Numbered from the stretch's first letter, positions 7,096-16,255 are shown. The stretch: DNA of 26,735 nt from Anaerolineales bacterium (GCA_016932955.1 JAFGBV010000168.1:1-26735), one strand, 5' to 3'. Translations and numbers: made by a program. The notes: generated by a model not told the origin, from the letters alone.

Positions 7096-9102
7096 ATGGC
7101 GAGGCAATCGCAGCGGCCTCCGGCGCCCTCACTCTGGCTATTGGCGTTCTTCATCCTGGCAAGTGCCTGGTTGAACGATGTGATCTCTGCACGCGCTCAA
7201 GGTGGCACGGCAGCGTTGGTCTCCTCCCCTGTAACCATTGCAGATTTTCCGCGCATATCCACATACCTGAGCGTGCTCGATCAGGAAGGTCGTTTCGCGC
7301 ACGGCCTCACAATAGAGGCAGTACGCGTGCTGGAGGATGGATTCGAGCTGCCCGTCAGCGAGATGGTTGAGCAGCATCCCGGCGTGCAGTTCGCGCTGGC
7401 AATCTCACCTGGCCCATCCTTCGATATTCGGGATGTTCAAGGAGTTACCCGTTACCAATACTTATCCGAGGCCATGCTGAGCTGGCAGTGGGAGGAAAGC
7501 CCGCAGGGCATGGACGATCTCAGCCTGGTCACGCCGGAAGGTGATCTTATACTTCACACCGATTCCCCGGGTGAATTGATTTCTGCCCTGCAGGATTATC
7601 AACCCGGCGGGCAAGATGCAGTTGCCAGTCTGCAAGCACTGGTGCGCGCCCTGGATACGATATCGAATGGTCCCGCGCGGCCGGGCATGGGTGCGGCGAT
7701 CCTGTTCATCACTGCGCCGCAATCGGAAGATGTTGCAGAGGGGTTGCTAACTCTGGCAGCACGCGCCACACAACAAGGCGTCCGCATCTATGTATGGGTG
7801 ATTGCTGCTCCAGAAGTACTGGGCACGCCAGAGATATTACCATTGCAGGCATTGGCTGAGCAAACCGGCGGGCATCTCCAGGGCTTCTCGGGCAGCGAGA
7901 TCCTGCCTGAATTAGATTCACTATTGGAGCCGCTGCGGCATTCTTATTACATTACTTACACCTCCCAAGTGAACAGCAGTGGGGAACACCAGGTGACTTT
8001 TCTGGCAACGGTAGGAGATGAACAAGCCACAAGCCCGGTGCAAACATTTGACATCGATCTGCAAGCCCCTATTCCCTCCCTTGTCGCTCTCCCGCTCGAG
8101 ATCCAGCGAACTTTCGCAACCCAAACAACACCCGCCAGTGTCGACAGCCCGCCCGAATTGACTCCTGAAGAACAGGATGTGCAGATCAATATCACCTTTC
8201 CTGATGGGTACGAACGTCCCCTGGAGCGCACAGCATTGTATATCGACGGTGAACTGATCGCCGAAAACACTGTTGAGCCTTTCGATTTGTTCAGTTGGGA
8301 TCTGCGCGGGTATCAAGAGGCCGGCACTCACAGCTTGAAGGTGGAGGTCGTTGACAGCCTTGGCCTGAGCAGTCAGAGCAGCGAAGTCAATGTGCAAATC
8401 GGCGTTCCTCGCCCCGAACAGGGCATCGTGGCAGCCCTGGAACGCCAAAGAGGCTTGGTGATTGGGATTATTGTGCTGATATGCGGTGCCGTTCTGGCGC
8501 TGGTATTGGTGGTGGGAGGGCGCATCCAGCCACGCGCGGTACTGGGTCGCCAGTTCGTTAGGAAACGCAGCGCCAGTGGAAGATCACATCGAAAGCCATC
8601 CTCCGTCCAGGGAATGCCAGCAAGCACAGATCCGGTGACCCAGATAGTCGAAATCCTAGATGAGGCCAATCCTCAAGATCGCAGGCGCTGGGACAGTTGG
8701 GTAGAACACCTGCCTTGGACACAACGTCAAACGATCCCCAAACCTGCCGCATATCTGACCCCGCTATCCGGCATGGAAGATGCGACACTGACAGCACCAT
8801 ATCCGATTGGATCAGAAGAAGTGACCCTGGGTCAGGATGAAAAGCAAGCTACATTCGTAGTAAATGATCCGTCGGTTGACCCCATCCATGCCCTCTTGAA
8901 ACGCGAGGATGGATCCTACTGGCTCAGCGATGCTGGCTCAACAGCTGGCACATGGGTTAATTATGCGCCGATCAGCGAACAGGGGAAGGCGCTGGCACAC
9001 AATGATCTCATCCATATCGGGCGGATCGGCTTTCGTTTCACCCTGCGCGAGCCGGGGCAGATGCGAAAACCGATCGCCATCCCACAGGAGCGTGAGCCTT
9101 GA
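7096..9102 (+). CDS. Membrane protein with extracytoplasmic VWA-like domain and cytoplasmic FHA domain
   Basis: The 668-residue product starts with a signal/anchor segment (about residues 12-34), then a VWA-like domain (about 70-300) and beta-rich linker domains containing an Ig-like stretch (about 350-440). A single transmembrane helix (about 453-476) is followed by a cytoplasmic C-terminal FHA domain (about 568-655). FHA hallmarks are DPSVDPIHALL, WLSDAGSTAGTWVN and HNDLIHIG; FHA domains bind phospho-threonine peptides. The VWA metal site is degenerate: the DxSxS position reads AISPGPS (about 102-108). A TTG two codons upstream (7090) is an alternative start; ATG fits the leaderless promoter better. 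The stop overlaps the TTG start of the PP2C gene, so the two are translationally coupled. It probably senses or assembles something outside and recruits phosphoproteins inside. Confidence 0.85.
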   Translation: MARQSQRPPAPSLWLLAFFILASAWLNDVISARAQGGTAALVSSPVTIADFPRISTYLSVLDQEGRFAHGLTIEAVRVLEDGFELPVSEMVEQHPGVQFALAISPGPSFDIRDVQGVTRYQYLSEAMLSWQWEESPQGMDDLSLVTPEGDLILHTDSPGELISALQDYQPGGQDAVASLQALVRALDTISNGPARPGMGAAILFITAPQSEDVAEGLLTLAARATQQGVRIYVWVIAAPEVLGTPEILPLQALAEQTGGHLQGFSGSEILPELDSLLEPLRHSYYITYTSQVNSSGEHQVTFLATVGDEQATSPVQTFDIDLQAPIPSLVALPLEIQRTFATQTTPASVDSPPELTPEEQDVQINITFPDGYERPLERTALYIDGELIAENTVEPFDLFSWDLRGYQEAGTHSLKVEVVDSLGLSSQSSEVNVQIGVPRPEQGIVAALERQRGLVIGIIVLICGAVLALVLVVGGRIQPRAVLGRQFVRKRSASGRSHRKPSSVQGMPASTDPVTQIVEILDEANPQDRRRWDSWVEHLPWTQRQTIPKPAAYLTPLSGMEDATLTAPYPIGSEEVTLGQDEKQATFVVNDPSVDPIHALLKREDGSYWLSDAGSTAGTWVNYAPISEQGKALAHNDLIHIGRIGFRFTLREPGQMRKPIAIPQEREP

Positions 9103-10313
9103 TCTCTACCCAACAAGCCCATCTGCACGTCGCTGCTGTAAGTCATCCGGGTAAAAAGCGTAGAAATAATGAGGATCGTTACGCCGTCACCGCACATCGC
9201 CTGGATGCGCAGAGTGGCGCCCCATCTGTGCTGGCAGTGCTTTGCGATGGCGTTGGTGGACACCGCGCCGGGGAGGTGGCGGCCGAAATTGCCGTGGAGA
9301 CCATCAGCCACATTGTCTCACAAAGCGACGCCAGCCAGCCGCTGGATATCTTGGCGCAGGGCATGTCACAGGCCAGCCAGGCAATCTCAGAGCAGGCTGC
9401 TAAAGATTCGGAAAAGAGCGGCATGGGCGCCACCTGCGTTTGCGCCTGGGTGATTGGGGAGCGATTGTACATTGCCTGGGAAGGCGACTCGCGCCTGTAT
9501 TTAGTGCGCAACGGGCAAATCCAGCAACTGACCACTGATCACACCTGGGTGCAGGAAGCCATGGAACATGGTGTTTTGACCCCAGAGCAGGCGCGCAACC
9601 ACCCCAATGCGCATGTTATCCACCGTTACCTGGGATCCAAGCAACCCTCGCCGCCAGATCTACGTTTACGCTTGAATCCAGAGGAGAGTGACGAGCAAGC
9701 CTTAGCCAACCAGGGAATGCGCCTGTTGCCAGGAGACAAGCTGCTGCTGTGCAGTGATGGCCTGACTGACCTGGTGGAAGACGAAGAAATCCTGAATACC
9801 CTGCAAACCCAAAGCCGGAAAACGGCTATTGACGTTTTGCTGCACATGGCCTTAGATCGAGGTGGGCTTGACAACACAACCATCATCACCATGGAAGTTC
9901 CCACAGCTAAACTGACCAGTGATGAGGGGAAGCTGCCTGGTCAGCAGACACTGCTGGGCATGCCGCGCACACGTGCTGCGCTCACCTGCGCCTTGTTGGG
10001 CGGGTTGGCTCTGCTAATGCTCGTTTTAGGCAGTCTGGCAGCCTGGTACTTCACCCGGCCTGATGTGACCCCAACCACCACCCCTATCCACACCACACTG
10101 GCCATTCCAACCCGCACATCCTCGCTCCCATTCGAAGAAACGCCCGCACCAACCAAGGTGCAAGAGCCGCTGGTCACATCCGTGGAGAAGGCAAGTGTTA
10201 CCCCGGGGGGCTCAACCCCCACCCCCTGGCCGACCCATACACAATTTTCTCCCAAGCATACTGACCAATCCACCACGCCGCCAGCACTGACCGCACCAGA
10301 GGCACCTCCGTAA
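9099..10313 (+). CDS. Membrane-anchored PP2C-family Ser/Thr protein phosphatase
   Basis: This is a PPM/PP2C phosphatase that removes phosphate from Ser/Thr residues using two Mn/Mg ions. Motifs in order are NNEDR (residues 23-27), LCDGVGGH with metal ligand Asp50, GMGATC, EGDSRLYLV, LCSDGLTD with Asp220, and GGLDNTT with Asp258. After the roughly 270-residue catalytic domain comes a transmembrane helix (about 291-315) and a Thr/Pro-rich extracytoplasmic tail of about 85 residues. The TTG start overlaps the stop of the VWA/FHA gene as TTGA, with AGGAG (9086-9090) 8 bases before it, so start choice is firm. It probably acts on the same phosphoproteins that the FHA partner binds. All catalytic residues look intact. 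Confidence 0.94.
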   Translation: MISTQQAHLHVAAVSHPGKKRRNNEDRYAVTAHRLDAQSGAPSVLAVLCDGVGGHRAGEVAAEIAVETISHIVSQSDASQPLDILAQGMSQASQAISEQAAKDSEKSGMGATCVCAWVIGERLYIAWEGDSRLYLVRNGQIQQLTTDHTWVQEAMEHGVLTPEQARNHPNAHVIHRYLGSKQPSPPDLRLRLNPEESDEQALANQGMRLLPGDKLLLCSDGLTDLVEDEEILNTLQTQSRKTAIDVLLHMALDRGGLDNTTIITMEVPTAKLTSDEGKLPGQQTLLGMPRTRAALTCALLGGLALLMLVLGSLAAWYFTRPDVTPTTTPIHTTLAIPTRTSSLPFEETPAPTKVQEPLVTSVEKASVTPGGSTPTPWPTHTQFSPKHTDQSTTPPALTAPEAPP

Positions 10314-10324
10314 AGCAAACAAGA

Positions 10325-10333
10325 TGATAAAAT
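10325..10333 (+). promoter_or_regulatory. Extended -10 promoter for a leaderless M1-peptidase transcript
   Basis: TGA-TAAAAT (10325-10333) is 7 bases before the ATG at 10341 and no RBS is present. This repeats the arrangement seen before the VWA/FHA gene, so the mRNA probably starts at the initiation codon. No clear -35 box is visible. Confidence 0.4.
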
Positions 10334-10340
10334 TGCGCTC

Positions 10341-11897
10341 ATGATTGGGCGAAGAAGTGCACTCGGCTGGATATTGCGGGCGATGCTTGTATTGAGCGCT
10401 TGTAGCACGCCTCTAAGAACGCCTCTATCTTCGCCTGCCAGCCCGACCAACAACGCGACACAGGCAGACCTCACAGTCGCTGCGGCAACGCTTACGCCCA
10501 TTGAACAACCGCCAATCACACCGGCAACGCCTCTGCCCACTGCACTGCCTTCAGAGTTCGAGAGCACTCCAACACCCGATATTTCCCCAGCCATCGACCG
10601 GCTCACGGCCTATTCCTTGAAAGTGACCTTCGATTACTACCAACATAGCCTGGAAGTGGATGAGACGATCGAATACACCAATTCCTCTGGGCAAGTGCTT
10701 GAGGATTTGCTGCTCGTTGTGGAAGCCAACCGCTACCCGGGAGCTTTTACGCTGACGGGCATGTACTGGGCGGATGGGGCGAAGGTGGATGGAGCCGAGA
10801 TGGAGGGGAACCAGATGCGCATTCCCTTGCCATCCCCGCTGCCCGCGAGCGAAAGTCTGAGGTTAGAAATCTCATACACTCTTGCCCTGCCTCTGATCCC
10901 TGACCCATCTGCGACCACCCGTCCGGTGCCTTTCGGTTACACCAGCAGGCAAACCAATCTCGTCGATTGGTATCCATTTGTGCCCCCTTACCAAGCTGGG
11001 AAAGGGTGGTTGGCACACCAGGCGTGGTTCTATGGCGAGCACCAGGTGTACGAGCTCGGGGATTATCAGGTGGAAATCAACCTGCCAGAACCGGTGCAGG
11101 GGTTGGTGATCGCGGCGAGCGCGGCAGGCGTGCAGGAGGGGAATCGTTATACCTACCAGATGCAAGGGGCGCGCACATTCGTGTTCTCAGCCAGCCAAAT
11201 GTACCAGGTGCAAACTGCTAGCGTAGGCGAGGTGAGCGTTTCCAGTTACTACTTTGCTTACGACCTGGAAGCCGGCGAAATGGCGCTGCAAAACACGGTG
11301 GATGCGCTTAAGCTATATGAAGTGTTATTCAGCCCTTACCTGCACAACAGTTTGAGTGTAGTTGAAGCAGATTTTCTGGACGGAATGGAATACAGCGGGC
11401 TTTACTTCTTGAGCCGTGGCTTTTACAACCTTTACGATGGTACGCCGCGCGGGTACCTGACCACCATTGCTGCCCACGAGACGGCTCACCAGTGGTGGTA
11501 TGGCGCTGTAGGCAATGACCAGGCGCTGGAGCCCTGGCTGGACGAGGCATTATGCACCTATTCGGAGCGGCTTTTCTACGAGGCCACCTACCCCGAGCTG
11601 CTGGATTGGTGGTGGCAGTTCAGGGTGGACTTATATGAACCACAGGGTAAGGTGAATAGCAGCATTTCAGATTATGGTGGTTTCCGCCCGTACCGGGACG
11701 CTGTTTATTTGCGCGGGGCGCAGTTCATAGAGCAAGTGCGCATTGCGATAGGAGACGATGCGTTCTTTGACTTCTTGAATGATTACGCAAAGCGCAACGC
11801 AGGCAGAATCGCCACAGCGGGTGATTTCTTTGCTATACTAAGTGAACATACAAGCGTCGATCTCAGCAACCTGCTCGAGGAATATTTCTCCCCTTGA
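10341..11897 (+). CDS. M1-family (gluzincin) metallopeptidase, predicted lipoprotein
   Basis: The 518-residue product has a signal peptide ending in the lipobox LSAC, so it is probably lipid-anchored on the outside of the cytoplasmic membrane. A Thr/Pro-rich linker (about 22-85) leads to an N-terminal beta domain and a zinc-peptidase domain. The zinc site is HETAH (residues 379-383) with the third ligand Glu402 in WLDEAL, the HExxH-x18-E pattern of M1 peptidases. The exopeptidase GxMEN motif appears as DGMEYSG (347-353): Met-Glu is kept but Asn is replaced by Tyr. It is shorter than full aminopeptidases N because it lacks the large C-terminal helical domain. It sits 27 bases after the PP2C gene but has its own promoter-like sequence. 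Confidence 0.88.
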   Translation: MIGRRSALGWILRAMLVLSACSTPLRTPLSSPASPTNNATQADLTVAAATLTPIEQPPITPATPLPTALPSEFESTPTPDISPAIDRLTAYSLKVTFDYYQHSLEVDETIEYTNSSGQVLEDLLLVVEANRYPGAFTLTGMYWADGAKVDGAEMEGNQMRIPLPSPLPASESLRLEISYTLALPLIPDPSATTRPVPFGYTSRQTNLVDWYPFVPPYQAGKGWLAHQAWFYGEHQVYELGDYQVEINLPEPVQGLVIAASAAGVQEGNRYTYQMQGARTFVFSASQMYQVQTASVGEVSVSSYYFAYDLEAGEMALQNTVDALKLYEVLFSPYLHNSLSVVEADFLDGMEYSGLYFLSRGFYNLYDGTPRGYLTTIAAHETAHQWWYGAVGNDQALEPWLDEALCTYSERLFYEATYPELLDWWWQFRVDLYEPQGKVNSSISDYGGFRPYRDAVYLRGAQFIEQVRIAIGDDAFFDFLNDYAKRNAGRIATAGDFFAILSEHTSVDLSNLLEEYFSP

Positions 11898-11920
11898 AGC
11901 AATGGGGTGGAAGGGTAACT

Positions 11921-12718
11921 ATGTTGCGTAAACCGATGATCTTGCTCTTCGCGATACTTGCTCTCACTGCACTTGCCTGCGGCAGCAGTGCAGAGCAGCC
12001 CACCGCGCCCGCCGATCAGGCCTCTTCGTCTCAAAGCACACAGGTCGTAACCCTGCCCCTGGTAGCGGGAGAGAATGAACAGCAGACCGCTGAGAGTACA
12101 CAGGTGGTGGTTTTACCAATTGTCGAAGATAATGCTAATACGCCCCAACCTCCTGAATGGACGCCTGCCGCCCAGGCAGAGGCGCAACAAGCCATCCAGG
12201 ATTACGCCCGCGATGTGCTGGGGATCGAGGTGCAGATCTTGATCGGTACAGGTTTGATCCAGGACCTCAGCCTGCCCCTTCTCGTCGAAGAAGGCGCCAA
12301 CGATGCCATTGCCCTTTCTGGGGTTACCTACTTTGGTGTGTGGGACGATGGGATCGCTTCGCTCAGTATGGGGGAGGGCAGTGTGAGTGGGGATACCAAC
12401 GCGGACCTGCAAGAGGGGTCGCTGGGAATCTTTTCACTGCGCATGAGCCAGGCAATGCCCGAAGATGCCAACGCAGCCCTGGCGCTGATCAAGCAGACCT
12501 ACCCCGGGCTGGTAGCGTTGGATTTCTACCCAGATGCAGTGGAGAATGAAGCCTTCGCTTTCAGTACGTCCAAGGCGCAGGATTATTCTATTCGAGATGG
12601 GCAGGCCACACTCAGCGGCACCCTGATTACCGCTGGAGTCTCGCCCGCCCGCCGCCCTAATATGATCATGGTTTGGGTAGTGGTCGCCTCGGGAGCGCTG
12701 GCCACCCCGCTGGAGTGA
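11921..12718 (+). CDS. Predicted lipoprotein of unknown function
   Basis: The 265-residue product begins with a lipoprotein signal peptide whose lipobox LALAC-like end (LTALAC) places the modified Cys at residue 20. After it comes a low-complexity linker holding two copies of STQVV-x-LP-[LI]-V spaced 20 codons apart, then a globular region with no motif I recognise. I chose the ATG at 11921 with GGAAGGG (11909-11915) 5 bases upstream. The longer frame opening at a TTG at 11894 would bury the signal peptide and overlap the peptidase gene. It follows the M1 lipoprotein by 23 bases, so both probably reach the cell surface from one transcript. Confidence 0.8.
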   Translation: MLRKPMILLFAILALTALACGSSAEQPTAPADQASSSQSTQVVTLPLVAGENEQQTAESTQVVVLPIVEDNANTPQPPEWTPAAQAEAQQAIQDYARDVLGIEVQILIGTGLIQDLSLPLLVEEGANDAIALSGVTYFGVWDDGIASLSMGEGSVSGDTNADLQEGSLGIFSLRMSQAMPEDANAALALIKQTYPGLVALDFYPDAVENEAFAFSTSKAQDYSIRDGQATLSGTLITAGVSPARRPNMIMVWVVVASGALATPLE

Positions 12719-12743
12719 ACAATCCCTGATTGAGGAGACCGGA

Positions 12744-13664
12744 ATGAGCGTAGAAAACAGGCTTTTACGCGGTTGGGGCGCAGGCTGCATGCGGTCGCTT
12801 GCCATCCGCATTATTGCTGGCGTGATCGTGCTTTGTGTGGCAAGCTCCTTGATCGTGGTGACCATGGTGATGCCGTTGCCAGCGGATCTGGAAGAATACC
12901 GCCCCATCTTGTGGGCGCTTGGGTTTGTGGCTTTCTTGGGGCTGTTCACAGTTGGAGCTGTGGCTCTCTTTTTAGTGATCAAAAACCGCCGGGCAGGCCA
13001 GTTCGATGCGATCTTTGGGCCGCTGGGGCTACACGGCAGCGGTTACCTGACCAACGGCAGGCAATACCACGGGCAGACAGGCGGGAGGCAGGCAGATGTC
13101 TATTTTTATCGCGGGCCGACCTTAGATCTTTACTTGGCATCTCCACTGCGCACGCGCATGGGAATTGGCAACCGCAGCGCGCTTGGCTCCATGGCCGCGG
13201 GGATGATCAACCGCCCGGCGCTGCAAACGAATTACCCTGAGCTGTCACAGCTTGCCATATATCCAATCGATGAACGGTGGGGAGGCGAGCTCCTTGAGCA
13301 TCCGCAAGCACGCGCCATCATCCAGCGCCTGATGAACAGCCAGGGTTCGTTTGAAATCCGTAACCTGCTCCTGCAGCCCGAATCTATTCAATTGAAACTT
13401 TCCCGCATTCACCTCGCGATGATCAATGCGGAGAATGTACGCGGCTGGTTCAGCGATTTGCAGGAACTGGCGAATATTGCCGAAGGTTTGCCTGCCCCCA
13501 GTGTCACTGCACAGCCAAGTAGCTTGGAGCGCAGCAGCCGCACCGACCGCAACACGATCACGCGCTGGGTGGTGATCAGTACACTGCTGTTCTTTGGCTT
13601 GCTGCTTCTTTGTAGCCTGGCAATCATCCCGCTGGGAATCTGGCTGGGAAGCTCGGGGTATTAA
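12744..13664 (+). CDS. Membrane protein of unknown function (three helices)
   Basis: I do not recognise the family. The 306-residue protein has two N-terminal transmembrane helices (about 19-43 and 54-80), a soluble domain of about 190 residues, and a third helix near the C-terminus (about 274-300). The soluble part probably faces the cytoplasm, since basic NRR follows helix 2. It contains QYHGQTGGRQADVYFYRGPTL-like strands reminiscent of a DUF3137-like membrane-associated fold, but this is only an impression. AGGAG (12733-12737) is 6 bases before ATG. Its stop overlaps the next start (TAATG), so it is coupled to the P-loop protein gene. Confidence 0.75.
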   Translation: MSVENRLLRGWGAGCMRSLAIRIIAGVIVLCVASSLIVVTMVMPLPADLEEYRPILWALGFVAFLGLFTVGAVALFLVIKNRRAGQFDAIFGPLGLHGSGYLTNGRQYHGQTGGRQADVYFYRGPTLDLYLASPLRTRMGIGNRSALGSMAAGMINRPALQTNYPELSQLAIYPIDERWGGELLEHPQARAIIQRLMNSQGSFEIRNLLLQPESIQLKLSRIHLAMINAENVRGWFSDLQELANIAEGLPAPSVTAQPSSLERSSRTDRNTITRWVVISTLLFFGLLLLCSLAIIPLGIWLGSSGY

Positions 13665-14191
13665 TGATCGTTATCATCAATGGGCCTTTGGGCATTGGTA
13701 AGACGGAGACCTCCTGGCAACTGCTGCACATGTTCCCGCACGCAGCGATGCTGGATGGTGACTACCTTGGGGCAGTCGAGCCTTTTGAGATCTACGATGA
13801 GCAGCGGATAGCATACCTGTACCAGACCATTCGCCTGTTGGCTGGCTGGCATAAACAGCACGGCTACCCCCACCTGGTAATCAACTATGTTTTTGAGCGT
13901 CCTGAATCGTTACAAGCCCTGATTTCGCTGCTGGATGACCTGGACGACCCGGTGATACCTTTTCGCCTGACCTGCAACGAGGTAGAGATGGAACGGCGCG
14001 TGCGCCAGCGGGGGCAGATGCTGGAGCAGGATGAGGCGCAAATGATATGGGAGCTGCAGCGTTTCCGTGAGCTGACCAGCATACAGGAAGAAAACGCCAA
14101 GGCTGGGAATTTGGGCATCGTGATTGACACAACCCACCTGACCTCGCGGCAGGCTGCGCAGGCGATCTGGGAGCATGTACACGAGGTATGA
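13664..14191 (+). CDS. P-loop nucleotide kinase-like protein
   Basis: The 175-residue cytoplasmic protein begins [14 protein letters not shown], with a Walker A motif at residues 7-14 immediately at the N-terminus, as in small-molecule kinases of the AAA_33/shikimate-kinase-like group. An acidic LDGD (about 30-33) fits the DxD substrate/Mg position, and RRVRQRGQ (about 111-118) fits the arginine-rich lid. The substrate is unknown. It overlaps the upstream membrane protein gene by one base and the downstream trmD by four (ATGA), so the three are probably translated together. Alternatives are a zeta-toxin-like or gluconate-kinase-like protein; no toxin-antitoxin partner is seen. Confidence 0.8.
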   Translation: MIVIINGPLGIGKTETSWQLLHMFPHAAMLDGDYLGAVEPFEIYDEQRIAYLYQTIRLLAGWHKQHGYPHLVINYVFERPESLQALISLLDDLDDPVIPFRLTCNEVEMERRVRQRGQMLEQDEAQMIWELQRFRELTSIQEENAKAGNLGIVIDTTHLTSRQAAQAIWEHVHEV

Positions 14192-14940
14192 TGATCAATA
14201 CTAGACTATGCTTTGACGTATTTACGCTGTTTCCCGAGGTTTTCTCCCCTTACCTGGAAAGCAGCATTTTACAGCGCGCACAGGAACGTGGCCTCGTGCA
14301 AGTGGAGTTGCATAATATCCGCGATGCCACAACCGACCGCCACCATGTATGCGACGATATGCCTTATGGCGGCGGTGGTGGGATGGTGATGAAGCCTGAG
14401 CCGATCTTCGCTGCGGTGGAGGGCGTTTTGGGAGCGCCGCCTGTCTGCCCGGTGATCTTGCTGGATCCGCAGGGGCGGGTCTTCACCCAGGCAGTGGCAG
14501 AGGAGCTGGCGCAGCAGGCGCACCTGGCGCTCTTGTGCGGGCGATATGAGGGGATTGACGAGCGCGTGCGCGAGCACTTGGTAAGTGATGAGATCTCGAT
14601 TGGCGACTACGTGCTGAGCGGGGGAGAGCTACCGGCGCTGGTGTTGATCGACGCCGTCGCCCGCCTGATCCCAGGCGTTTTGGGCGACCCCGATGGACCA
14701 TGGGATGATTCGCATGCTTCGGGGCTGCTGGAATATCCCCACTACACCCGGCCTCCAGAGTTCCGTGGATGGGGGGCGCCGGAAATCCTGCTCTCAGGGG
14801 ATCACGGCAAGATCGCCCGTTGGCGGCGCGAGCAAGCCTTGCTGCGTACACGGCAGCGCCGCCCGGATCTGCTGGCGAAGGCAAACCTTTCAGAGAAAGA
14901 CCGCATGTACTTACAAAGTCTAGAAGATCAAGGTAAATGA
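14188..14940 (+). CDS. trmD: tRNA (guanine37-N1)-methyltransferase
   Basis: TrmD transfers a methyl group from S-adenosylmethionine to N1 of G37, next to the anticodon, preventing +1 frameshifts. This SPOUT enzyme has its knot motifs: [41 protein letters not shown] and [15 protein letters not shown]. The 250-residue length is standard, and the C-terminal helical domain ends normally. The ATG overlaps the previous stop as ATGA; a second ATG follows directly at 14191. In many bacteria trmD lies in rpsP-rimM-trmD-rplS, but here it is behind a P-loop kinase-like gene and before a sugar-type transporter. Confidence 0.97.
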   Translation: MMINTRLCFDVFTLFPEVFSPYLESSILQRAQERGLVQVELHNIRDATTDRHHVCDDMPYGGGGGMVMKPEPIFAAVEGVLGAPPVCPVILLDPQGRVFTQAVAEELAQQAHLALLCGRYEGIDERVREHLVSDEISIGDYVLSGGELPALVLIDAVARLIPGVLGDPDGPWDDSHASGLLEYPHYTRPPEFRGWGAPEILLSGDHGKIARWRREQALLRTRQRRPDLLAKANLSEKDRMYLQSLEDQGK

Positions 14941-14953
14941 GGAGATAACAAAG

Positions 14954-16222
14954 ATGCGATTCAACTATGGCAAAATTTTCCTATTGGGTTTTGGCTTCTT
15001 TGGTGTCAGCGTGATCTGGAGCACTTACAATGCGTTCGTGCCCATCTTTCTGGCGAATAAATTTGGGATGGAGCCCGCCTTCATTGGCTTCTTCATGACG
15101 CTTGACAATATTGCTGCTTTGTTCATCCAGCCGCCGGTGGGTGCCTGGTCGGATCGTTTACGCACACCGATCGGGCGGCGTATGCCCTTCATTCTTGTTG
15201 GAGCGCCGATTGGCGCAGCCGTTTTCGGGTTGATCCCGCTGGTGAGTGTCTTGCCGCTGTTTGTTGCCTGCACAACAACGCTCCTGCTGAGCATGGCACT
15301 CTGGCGCACGCCGGTGGTGGCATTGATGCCAGATATCACCCCCTCCCGCTTCCGCTCGCAGGCAAACGGGATCATCAACTTCATGGGCGGGATTGGCTCC
15401 ATTATCGCCTTCCTGATCGGCTCGCAGCTCTACAAAACAAACCAGGCCTACCCGTTCTGGCTGGGATCCGGGCTGGTTCTGCTGGCAGCGGTTCTGGTTT
15501 TCGTATTCATCCGAGAGCCCAAGGATTATGAGGCAGCGGACCAAGAACGCCCTGGCATGCTGGAGAGCCTGAAAACGGTGATACAGGACAAAGAAAAGAG
15601 TGCCCTATTGATCTTACTGGCGATCTTCGCCTGGTTTGTCGCCTATAACGCGGTTGAGGCTTTCTTCACTTTATATGCAGTGAACCATCTCAATCTGCCG
15701 GAGGCGGATGGGGCGCGCCTGTTGGGACAACTATCTTTGATCTTTGTGATCATGGCGCTGCCTGCCGGATATATTGGCAGCCGGCTGGGGCGGCGGGTGA
15801 CGATTATGACCGGCATCAGCCTGATGACCATCTGCCTTCTGTTGTTGTATTTCCTGCCTGTCAATACACTCAACACGCAGATCACAAAACTGCCGGTAGT
15901 GGGTGTTGTTCCGGTGACAGGCCTGATTTTGATGCTTGCTGGGGCAGCCTGGGCTTTAATCAATATCAACTCGTTGCCGATGGTGGTGGATATGACCCAG
16001 GCAGTGCGCATCGGCACCTACACCGGGCTGTACTACATGTTCTCCACCATGGCTGCGATTGTAGGGCCCAATGTCAACGGGTGGATCGTCCAGTTGACGG
16101 GCAAGAATTACCAGAATGTGATGGTAGCGGCACCGTTTTTCATGCTGCTCGCCCTGGCGTTGATGAGCCGCGTGCGCCGCGGTGAGGCAAGCCAGGAGAA
16201 AGAGATTCCCGAAGCGCTCTAA
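14954..16222 (+). CDS. MFS transporter, GPH/SLC45-like
   Basis: This 422-residue integral membrane protein has about 12 hydrophobic helices. Between helices 2 and 3 it carries GAWSDRLRTPIGRRMPFIL (about residues 61-79), the version of MFS motif A seen in the glycoside-pentoside-hexuronide and SLC45 sucrose-type families, with a related GYIGSRLGRR repeat in the second half. It is probably a cation-coupled sugar or glycoside transporter; substrate is not predictable. AGGAG (14940-14944) is 9 bases before ATG, overlapping the trmD stop. It is probably co-transcribed with trmD and the following RluA-type gene, which share no obvious pathway. Confidence 0.9.
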   Translation: MRFNYGKIFLLGFGFFGVSVIWSTYNAFVPIFLANKFGMEPAFIGFFMTLDNIAALFIQPPVGAWSDRLRTPIGRRMPFILVGAPIGAAVFGLIPLVSVLPLFVACTTTLLLSMALWRTPVVALMPDITPSRFRSQANGIINFMGGIGSIIAFLIGSQLYKTNQAYPFWLGSGLVLLAAVLVFVFIREPKDYEAADQERPGMLESLKTVIQDKEKSALLILLAIFAWFVAYNAVEAFFTLYAVNHLNLPEADGARLLGQLSLIFVIMALPAGYIGSRLGRRVTIMTGISLMTICLLLLYFLPVNTLNTQITKLPVVGVVPVTGLILMLAGAAWALININSLPMVVDMTQAVRIGTYTGLYYMFSTMAAIVGPNVNGWIVQLTGKNYQNVMVAAPFFMLLALALMSRVRRGEASQEKEIPEAL

Positions 16223-16255
16223 GCGAGAAGGCACAGACACGTAAAGCAGGTTCCC

